DNA of 64,000 nucleotides from Bilabrum cf. latius (taxonomy: Eukaryota > Bigyra: Bicosoecida > Bigyra > Bicosoecida). The stretch lies in assembly GCA_965178125.1 (NCBI GenBank), contig OZ237760.1, forward strand, positions 1 to 64,000, given 5' to 3'. The notes under the pieces are model-generated. The model did not search any database. It worked only from the letters and a program-made list of their open reading frames with translations, and was not told where the DNA came from. Below, one piece after another: positions 55,757-64,000 of this stretch (the stretch's first letter is position 1; the number at the start of each line of letters is the position of its first letter). Both the position numbers and the translations under genes were made by a program.

Positions 55757-58700
55757 ATGAACAAGAGGCTGTCAGAGCGCCGCCCTGCTGATGGATGCGA
55801 TACTTGTACGCGAGCTGCTCAGTCCCGCATCCCGAGAATAGAGCTGCTTAGCTGGGTAGCATCATATGATTCAAATGCAGCGATAGGGGACATTGCAAGT
55901 GGCACTGTCATCTCAGTCATGCTGATTCCGCAAGGCATGGCGTACGCCTCCTTGGCTGGCCTTCCGCCGATATACGGGCTGTATGCATCTATTATGATGC
56001 TATTCATATATCCATTGTTTAGCACGTCGCCACCGCTGGCAGTAGGGCCGACTGCGATGCAATCTCTGCTGACCGCCTCAACGATAGCCGACATGGGCGT
56101 CGACGCGGACGCGGAGCCTGACCAGTACCTAAAAATTGCGTTTCGGCTGGCCTTTCTGGTCGGACTGGTGCAAATTGTAATGGGGCTGCTGCACGCCGGT
56201 TACCTGGTCAACTTCCTGTCGCAGCCTGTGCTGAAGGGGTTCACGGTGGCGGCCGCCCTCATCATTGGCAGCTCGCAGCTGTCGCAGGTGTTCGGCCTCC
56301 GCGACTTCCCGTCCACCTCTCAGGTATATGAGACGTGGTACGAGGTGGTGATCCGTCTGGGCGACACGCACGGGCTCACGCTCGCCCTCGCCGTGGAGAG
56401 CCTGGCCATGTTCTACGGCCTCAAGTGGCTCAAGGCATTCCTGCGGTCGCTCCCGTGCGTGGAGAACGACCGCTCGCACACGTGGTCCAAGCTCATCAGC
56501 GCAGTCCCGGATGCTCTCGTGGTGGTCGTCTTCAACATCGCCCTCAGCGCGGGGCTCGGCTTCGAGGACGAGGGCGTGGCAGTCGTGGGCTCCATCCCCA
56601 GCGGGTTCCCCTCGGCCACGAACCTCTTCGCCACTGCGGCGGGGGGCGCCACCTTCGCGTCTGACCTGGGGGCCGTGCTGCCCAGCGCGGTGGTAATGGC
56701 CGTGGTGGGCTTCATGGAGGCCATCTCAGTGGCCAAAGTGCTCGAGGGGAGGTACCCCAGGCCGCTCGACTCGAACTAGGAGCTGGTGGGGCTGGGCGCG
56801 GCCAACGCGTTTGCGTCGTTCTTCGGGGGCTTCCCGGGCACGGGTGCGTTTTCGAGGACGTCCGTGAACGCGGACGCTGGCGCCAAGACACCGGTGACCT
56901 CCATCGTGTCTGCGGTGATTCTGTGCCTGACGGTTCTCTTCCTGACCCCGCTCTTCTACCACCTGCCCAGAGTGACCCTCGGATGCATGATCATATTCGC
57001 GGTCATCAAGCTATTCGATGTGGAGACTCCCAAGATGCTGTGGGCGGTGTCTCTCTCGGACTTCGTGGTGTTCATGAGCACCTTTTTGGCTACGGTGGTG
57101 CTGGGCATCCGGAACGGCATCCTCATTGGGGCTGTCATCTCTCTCGCCAGGCTCATCCAAGAGGCAGCATCCCCCGAGGTGGTCCCCCTGGGCCGAGTGC
57201 CGGGCACGCAGAACTGGCGGGACATCCGCCGGTTTGGGTGCAAGGGAGCGCGTCCGGAGCCGGGCGTGGCCGTTGTGCGATTCGAGTCGCACCTCTTCTT
57301 TGCCAATGCGGGCCGGTTCAGGGACCTGGTGCTGGGGCTCTCCTTCCCGGCTGCAGTGCTGCAGGGAGCGGGGGCGTCGGGGGCCGCGGCCATGGAGGAC
57401 GAGGCCTCGCTGGCGGGCGCAGGGTCGCATGTTGGCGGGGGCAGCGAGCTTGGCGCTGGCCCATCGGCGGTTGCTGTGAACGTAGGAGGACCGGCCAACG
57501 GCAGGTCCGTGGGCTCCGGTTCCGCTGGGCTAGGCGTGGGCGTGGAGCTGGGACCCCTGTCACGGCCGGCCTCCGTGGGCTCCGCCGGCAAGGCATCAGC
57601 AGAGGATATCGAGACGGACTCGCCCGAGGACGAGGACGAGGATGGGGGCGAACAGGCCAGGGAGCAGTGCTCCCGCATCCTGACGGGGCAGAGCGGGTCT
57701 GGGCAGGCAGCAGCTGGCGGCGACGAGCTGCTGTCCAGCGGGCTGGCACCTGAGGCCGTGGTAGTGGACTGCAGCGTGATGTCGCAGCTGGATTCGAGCG
57801 CGCTGGACGCGCTGGAGCAGCTGCCCAAGGACCTCAAGAAGCGAGCGAGGGACATCCGGGACGCGAGGATCGGCAGGCTGGAGGGCTGGCTGCAGGACCT
57901 GGCTGCACAGGACCAGGATAAGTCGAGGGGCGGGGACCAGGAGGGGGCGCAGGGAGCCAGCGCGGTGGCCGAGGTGCAGCGCCCACCGGCGGCAGCAGCA
58001 TCTGGCGCCCTGTCCACCAAGACGCAGGGCGGCAGCCGTGCCAATGGCGGGGATGAGGAGGACGATGACGACGAGGTGGTGCAGGCGGCACTGCAGGCAG
58101 CCCAGCAAAGCTCGGCATTCCGGGAGCTGCTGGCCATCGAGACCACCTGCGGGGGTGCAGTGTCCGCGGACCGTGCCCGCGCCATGGGCGAGGTCACTCG
58201 CCACTTCCTGGAGGCGGAGATGGCGTGGTATAGGAAGCGCTTCGGTCCGCTCAGCGTGGTGGAAGAGGCCGCCCTGCTGGACATCCACGACCCGTCCACT
58301 GACTGGAGATACAGGCAGGACGCAGAGCTGCTGCGGGCCAGGCTGGTGGAGCTGGGGAGAGTGCCGCTCAAGATCCCCAAGCTATACCTGGCATGCCTGC
58401 GCGGCAAGGCGCAGGAGATGCTGCGGAGGAACGACGATTACGTGGCCCGGGTGCAGGTGGTGCAGCGAAGAGCGAGGCGACGGACGCTGTGGACGTGCTA
58501 GTGGCCGTGCGAGGTCACCAACCCCTGCGAGCACCTGTGCTGGGAGGGGTGCTGCGCCGGGGAAGAGGCCCGTGAGGAAGAGGAAAAGCAGCGCGGTGGC
58601 GGCGGCAGTGGTGGTGATGGAAAGGTGGAGGTGGCAGCAGAAGCAGCTGCAAACAGTGCAACAGGGGGTTCACATAGACAGCAGGGAACGGGGACACTGA

Positions 58701-60031
58701 CAGCCCCAGTGGCATCAGCCGAGCCTGCAGCGGAAGTCCCTCGCTCTCCGGAGCGGGTCCAGCCTGGACACGGCTCGCTACCGCTCCCTGCCGCCCCTGC
58801 AGGATCACCCCCGTCGGTCATCCGGGTGCAGCGGCTGGACTCGGATGCCAGTCTGGGCCTGGCGGTGGCAGGCAGCCCCCGAGTGAGTGGGCCGCTGGAC
58901 ACGAGCGGCATCGGCAGGGTACCGCTGCCGAAACTTCCCTCGAGCGGACTGGAGGGCGGGCCGGAGGGTGTGCCTGCAGTCGATGGGGAGGAGAAGGGTG
59001 TCGCTGATGCAATGCATGGAGAAGGAGGGGCGGGGGCGGAGGCGGAGATGGTGCGCAGCCGCCCCAGCAACGGCGGTTTGTCCGAGAGCAGCGCCCCTGA
59101 GGGAACAGAGGACGTGGGGTTCGCCGGGCAGCGGGTGTCGCACGACGTCGCGCTGCTATCGTACGTGGTTCAGGACGACGACCTGCATGAGGCGGTGGAG
59201 AAGGTGAGGCAGAAGGTGCTGCGTGCGGCGCTGACTGACCTGGCTAGGTGGGGCACTGGGCGAGGCGAGGTGGTAAGTCGCCGGGAGGAGCAGGAGGCGG
59301 GTGGGTTCGTCTCGGCGGGCGTCTGGAAGGACTTTCTGCGGCAGAGGAGCTCTGGCACCGCTGCCTCTCGCGTAGACCTGCTGGAGGGCGTGGATCTGGG
59401 CGCGGCGGGGCTGAGGCAGCGCCGGGGGAACAACGGGAACGGGTCTGTAGGCAGCAGCGGGCAGAAGTCGGGCCTGGCAGCGGACTCCAAGTCAGAGGCG
59501 GGGTCCCAGGACCAAGACGGCGTGGGCCTTGGCCTGATGGGGGGAGATGGACTGCACGCAGGTGCGGCCCAGAGGGAGGGCCCAGCGCCGGTGCACGTGG
59601 TGCGCGCCTCCCGAGACACCTCCTCGCACTCGCTGCGGCAGGGGACTGGGACCATACGGGCGGTGAGGAGGCACACCTTCTAGGACCTGGGCGCCGCCCT
59701 CAGGGGCAGGGCCAGCTCCACCAACAGCCCGCGGGGGGTGCCACGGCGCAGCCACCTGGGGCGCTCCCCGCTCGCGTCGTCTGGCTCGCCGGGGGCGCTG
59801 CCGGGAATCGCCGGGCAGGATCGAAGAACCCCACGAGGCAGTCGATCGTCGCCCTTGTCGCAGGTAGTGCACGCCCAGGCCAGGCCCGCGGCGGTCACGG
59901 CGCAGCGAGCCGTGGCGGACGAGCTTGACAGCCGGCGAGTGCGGCGCAGCACTGGGGAATCTCCGCTTCGGCGAGTTGCTACAGAGGCCGCAGGAGATGA
60001 AATGCCCACTGGGGCAGCGGAAATCGTATGA
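55757..60031 (+). CDS. SulP/SLC26-type anion (sulfate) transporter with a split STAS domain and long tail
   Basis: 1,424 residues, TGA stop, three TAGs. Residues about 30-475 are the SulP membrane domain: I-P-Q-G-M-A-Y-A-S-L-A-G near 60, P-P-I-Y-G-L-Y, A-V-G-P-T-A, then S-N-[Q]-E-L-V-G-L-G-A-A-N with the TAG at residue 341, and G-A-F-S-R-T-S-V-N. SulP proteins conserve Gln in that N-Q-E-L position. The cytosolic STAS domain begins with V-V-R-F-E-S-H-L-F-F-A-N-A near 505 and resumes with V-V-V-D-C-S-V-M-S-Q-L-D-S-S-A near 668, separated by about 130 low-complexity acidic residues. The last ~640 residues are Gly/Ser/Glu-rich with short helical islands. SulP carriers move sulfate or related anions across the plasma membrane; STAS modulates transport. 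An alternative upstream TTG at 55748 is in frame. Confidence 0.93.
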
Positions 60032-60156
60032 GATTCGCCTTGCACGTGGCTGTCTTGAGTCCATTATACACTGTCCAAATGAGTTTTTCTGGATAAATTA
60101 CACATCGTCAGAGTAAGCTGCTCTGCACTTGAAACGAATCTCCTTCGACCTTTTTT
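60032..60156. other. Convergent spacer, 125 bp
   Basis: Between the SulP stop (plus) and the next gene's stop (minus). AT-rich; must hold both 3' ends. Confidence 0.5.
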
Positions 60157-63100
60157 TCACTGCCGCCCGTCCTCATCACCTCCATCCTCGCCGGACGGTG
60201 CAGCCGCCGGGGCGCGAGCGAGGCCCTGCGGGCCCTTCCGGCGCTTGCGGTTCCGCTGCTTCTTGCTGCCGGCACCCTTTCCCCCGCCCGCGGGAGCCGG
60301 GGCCTGCTGACCAAGCGAGTCCAAGCTGTAGTCGCCCCACTCGTCGCGCAAGAGGCCCGTGTACTGGGCGCCCACGCGCCTCCCCGCCAGCTCGGCAGTC
60401 TCGCGGAGGACCTGCGCCTCGGAGGCGCCACCGGACCGGTCCACGGCGGACTCGGGGCTCTCAAAGTCGAGACCCTGGCTGATGACGCGCGCGCCAGCCT
60501 CCAGCTGCCTCTCCTCCACCTCGGCCGAGAGCGCCGCACGGCGAGCCGCCACTCTCTGGGCCTGCCTCCGCTGGCTCCGCCTGCGCCCGGCGACCCACCC
60601 CTCCGAGCCTGCCACCCTCTCGCCCGCCTGCGCCCGCAAGCCTTCCACGACCCCCCGCGCCGCGTCCAGGCCGGTCTTAGTCTCGAAGGCGGTCTCGCCC
60701 CGCACCAGCTCGTCCTGGTCGTCGAAGGCGCCATCGTGCGGTGCACCCGCCCACGCGTCCTCGGGCTCCACTGACCCCCCGTGCATGGCCGTGGGCTGCT
60801 CCTGCTCCAGCACACGAGCCGCCAGGGATCGCGCGCTGCTGGCCGCCGCCGCATCGTCCGCCGCCTCGGGGGCGCTCTTGACGCCCCTCTTCCGCAGACC
60901 AAGGCCCAGGCTCGCCCGCTCGTCCGCGTCCCCAAGCTCCGCCAGAGTGGCCTGCACCTGCCAGCCCTCGGGCTCGGGCCCCACCTCCTCCAGCATCGCC
61001 GCCCGCACAACTGGGCTCTCCTCCTTGGCCACGATTGGCAACACGCCCATCCCGTCAAGGGCGTCCTCGTCGCCCGCACGCGCCGCCTCCTCAAACCCAC
61101 GCAGCTCGGCCAGCTCCTCGTCGTCGCTTAGCCCATCCTCCTCCTCCTCCTGCTTCCCGCCGCGCGATGCCGGCTCGGCACGCAGCCCCGCCCGCCGAGC
61201 CCGCAGGCCAGTCAGCCCCGGGAGGTCCCCGGCCCGCTGCACGTCCTCGCCCACCGCCAGCTCACGATCGGCCGCCTCCCGCTCCTCCTCCAGCAGCACG
61301 CGCAGGGCGCCCTCCTGGTCCCCGCCCGCCGCCATCTCGGCCGCGAGCTTAGAGGCGCGGCCCCACCCGGCAGACGTCGTGGGGGCCCCGTCCAGCACCT
61401 GCCCGGGCTCAAGCGGCGTGTGGGCGGCCCGGCCGTGGATGGCCTCATCCGCGCCCACCCACGCCCGCTCCAGCTGGTCCACCCCTCCCCGCTGGAGCGC
61501 CTTCTCCCTCCTGGCCTGCTGCTCCTCGCGCTCCTTGGCCGACAGCAGGCCGGGTGCAAGAGCGCGTGCGGCGCTCCGTCGGAGGGAATCGGCGCGCTCC
61601 GCCGTGGAGAGGGCTCGAGCCGCCCCGGTGTACCCTGCGCCGCCGCCCTCCGCCATGACTTCCTCCACGTCTCTGTCCGGAGCCCTTAGGCCCGCCCCCC
61701 CGTCGGGCCCCTCCTCAAGCATGGCAGCCACCTCGTCAGCACTCAAGGGGGCGTCAAGGTCCTCCAGCTGGCCGCCCTGCGCGCGCAGGTGCTTGATGCC
61801 CTCCAGCTGCTCCCGCACGTCGGCCACGAACGGCCGCGCACCAATCCGCTACAGCAGCTCCTGGTCCCGCTCGAAGGCGCGCGGCGCCCTGCCAAGCTGG
61901 GCCGCTTCGCGGGCGCTGTGCCGGGCCTGCGTAGACAGGGCAGGCACGAGCGGCCCGTGCAGCGACATGTCCTGCTCGCCCGTCGAGCCGCTCAGCAGGC
62001 CGTCCATGGCGCCCAGCATCTTGCCCTGCCCCGGCCCCAGGCGAGAAGACACCTCGGTGGCGCGCCGCTCGGCCTCCCGCAGCAGCTGGGACGGCCGCTT
62101 GCCCACGGCGGCCACAGCCTGCAGCCGCAGCGGGCCCCCGAGGGTGGGCGTGTCGTCCGTGGTGCGAGCCACGCCGTCCGTCCCCAGCCCCATGCGCGTG
62201 AGCATCTCCTCGTCCAGCAGCGCGGGATCGCTGGGCAGGTTCTCGTCCACCCGGTCCAGCCACTCGGCCTCCTCCAGGTCCTTCTCGGTGAGCTGCACGT
62301 CGCCGGCGGCGGCCCCGCGGAGCCTCCTGGCCAGCGCAAGCTGCCTGGCGGCCACGACCTGCTGCCACTGCTCCCTCACCTGAGCCTCGACCTCGTCCTT
62401 GGCCTCGGCCTCTTCCAACACGGACGTGTCCACCTCGGGGGGCGGCTGTCCCCTCCGGATGCGGTCCGCGTAGTCCTCCGCCCCGCCCGCGCCTCCGAGC
62501 ATCTCCTCCCGGATGCCCGAGTCACCCGTTTGCTCGGCGAGCCCGCTGATGGCGTGCCACTCCCGCATCTGCCTAGTGGGGTCAAGCACCCAGTGGTACC
62601 TCGCGCGCACCAGGTCGCCGAGGTCGCCCTCGCCCTCACCCCGCTGCAGACGCTGCCAAGACTCCTGACGGAACTTGCGCTCCACCGCACGCTCGGCCCT
62701 CAGCTGCGGGATGTGTTCCCTGCGCCGGAGCACCAGCTCGTGGTCCGGGGCCAGAGGCCTGAGCAGCTAGTCTACCTCTTTGGCAGAAGCCCCCGGCAGC
62801 CATGCCCTAGCCTTGGCTGCAGCAGCCTCCCTATAGGCCTCAACGCCACGCTCCGAGGCGTCCGCGGGCACGCGCTCCTCAGCGTCCTTCCGCCACAGCG
62901 AGCCGCCAGAACCCAGCTGGTGCGCCGCTGCGGTGGGCCCTCCCTTCTGCATGAAATCGTCCCTGCCCATGAGACGGGCGTTAGCGCGGAACTCGGCCTG
63001 CATGGCTTCGCTGAGCGTGCGGGCCGAACCCTCGGCCACAAGCCGGTGGGTCACCTTGACCGCCACCTAGGGGTTGCTCTTGAGAGTCCGCAGCACGGAG

Positions 63101-64000
63101 CGCGCCCACGGTGTGTCCTCGGAGCGCAGTCGCTGGTGAATCTCATTAACGCTGCGGGCCTGCGGGACAGACACGCGCCACTTGTCCACGTCCGCGAATG
63201 ACTGGGTCACGCCGCGGGCCACCTGCAGCAGCGCGGGGTGCTCGGGCATCTTCAGGGCCTTGAGCAGCACCTCGGGATCGTGCACCAGGGCAGCCAGGTG
63301 CCCGTCCTGCAGGCCCTCGGCGCCCATCTCCAGCAGCTCCTCCGTAGCCTTGACGTGCCCCTCGAACGTCTCCGCCCCGGGGCCACGGAGGGCCCAGCGA
63401 ACGGGGTTTCTCGCCTCCGCCGAGCCCCCGGGGTCTACCTCGGGCTCGTCGGTGCCCGCGCCTCCCTCCCTCTGCTTCGCTCCTGCACGGCGCGCCCCCG
63501 CTCCGATGTCCGCAGGTGCAGGCGCAAAGCCCATCGCGGCCCGCTCTAGGTTTGCGTCGGAGCGGGAGGGCGTGAAGAGGTGCCCGGTGACGCGCTACAC
63601 GCCCAGCAGGGCCGCACCAGCCACAGGGTGCACGCCCATCGTGTTGGTGCCGATGCTGGCGTCGAAGCCGCGGTACCCGTGGGCACCGGCCGGCAGGGGC
63701 TCGGAGGGGTGCATGCCCAACCAGCCGCCCTCGTCAGGCCGCGCAGACGCCTTTGTGGACTCGAGCCCGAACAGAGTGGCGCTCGGGCCCCGCACCAGAG
63801 GTTTCTTTGCCCCCGACTGGCTCGTGCTGTACCAACCAGCGTCGAGGAGCAAGGGTGCCCTCCGGTTGTGCAGCGCGTCCAGAGCGTCCGCATACGCCCT
63901 CGCACGGGACCTCCGGGCCTCGTCGTGGACGTGGAGCTCGGGGTCCGTGTCCATGGCCGTGCTCAGCTGCGCGGCAGCCGGCATGTCCGCTGGAGCCTTC
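60157..64000 (-). CDS. Protein with a HIBCH/enoyl-CoA hydratase-like segment and ~1,000-residue charged extension (partial)
   Basis: The frame is open from the window edge to TGA at 60157, about 1,280 codons with four TAGs; the N-terminus lies beyond 64000. Near 63200-62960 the protein reads S-V-N-E-I-H-Q-R-L, A-R-S-V-L-R-T-L-K-S-N-P-[Q], V-K-V-T-H-R-L-V-A-E-G, L-S-E-A-M-Q-A-E-F-R and D-D-F-M-Q-K-G. The order SV-EI / K-x-S-P / L-K-x-T / L-x-E-x-L-x-x-E / DFxEG is that of the C-terminal part of 3-hydroxyisobutyryl-CoA hydrolases, in which Gln is not essential at the TAG. The rest, down to the stop, is Ala/Arg/Glu-rich, helical and acidic, ending in a basic K-K-Q-R-N-R-K-R-R-K. Mitochondrial-ribosome proteins of HIBCH type (mS47) are a possible context. 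Catalytic residues would be outside the window, so enzyme activity is not claimed. Confidence 0.6.

Noticed and set aside
56777-56779. UAG decoded as leucine (as in some Rhizaria and ciliates)
   Set aside because: The two best-conserved TAG columns (SulP N-Q-E-L and transhydrogenase R-A-Q) are Gln in the families.
7040-60031. Interpretation as a string of TAG-broken pseudogenes
   Set aside because: Only TAG interrupts the frames, with no frameshifts and no internal TAA or TGA, catalytic motifs are intact, and nearly all genes show it. Decay would produce all three stops and indels.
1-64000. CRISPR arrays, insertion sequences or bacterial operons
   Set aside because: Telomeres, spliceosomal introns, and signal and transit peptides show a eukaryotic chromosome; no such elements were seen.

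Overview
This window is the left end of a eukaryotic nuclear chromosome, probably from a flagellated, aerobic, microbial eukaryote (protist or alga). It opens with a CCCTAA (TTAGGG-type) telomere, and its genes carry spliceosomal introns. Mitochondrial functions are present (proton-pumping transhydrogenase with a transit peptide, COQ2), as are ciliary-type proteins (STPGR/SHIPPO repeats, a CCDC17-like protein). The DNA is GC-rich, compact and intron-poor. The lineage cannot be named from the sequence alone.

The central observation is that UAG is not a stop in this genome. Almost every long gene is cut into pieces by TAG alone, always in one unchanged frame. Roughly 100 in-frame TAGs occur across 18 genes, while all 18 genes end in TGA (15) or TAA (3). 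Two TAGs fall on family positions that are normally glutamine: the N-Q-E-L motif of the SulP transporter (56777) and the R-A-Q motif of the transhydrogenase alpha domain (25711). I therefore read UAG as Gln, with UAA and UGA as stops, and every gene model below uses that code.

Layout: 1-3377 is telomere and subtelomere, made of TTAGGG-type tracts alternating with a 60-bp linker and arrays of a 155-bp repeat, then a 53-bp repeat. 3499-9155 holds two divergent secretory-pathway genes: an ELWxxDGT-repeat membrane protein (-) and a secreted FAD oxidoreductase (+). 9696-21833 holds a CHD-type chromatin remodeller and a CCDC17-like protein. 22029-29859 holds a PH-domain protein with an 11-residue repeat tail, an MPDU1-like PQ-loop protein, a mitochondrial NAD(P) transhydrogenase and a CDK1/2-type kinase. 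30180-39112 holds an NHL-repeat protein, COQ2, a rhodanese protein and an STPGR protein. 39413-53273 holds a membrane-anchored P-loop ATPase, a GH5 endoglycoceramidase-like enzyme and a giant TRAPPC11-like protein. 53584-64000 holds a serine carboxypeptidase, a SulP/SLC26 transporter with a long tail, and a protein with an enoyl-CoA hydratase/HIBCH-like segment that runs off the window.

The genes are mostly unrelated housekeeping functions, not a cluster. Eleven introns were placed. All have GTRAG donors and GCAG acceptors. Intergenic gaps are short, with convergent gaps of 78 and 125 bp. No tRNA, rRNA, transposon or CRISPR array was recognised.
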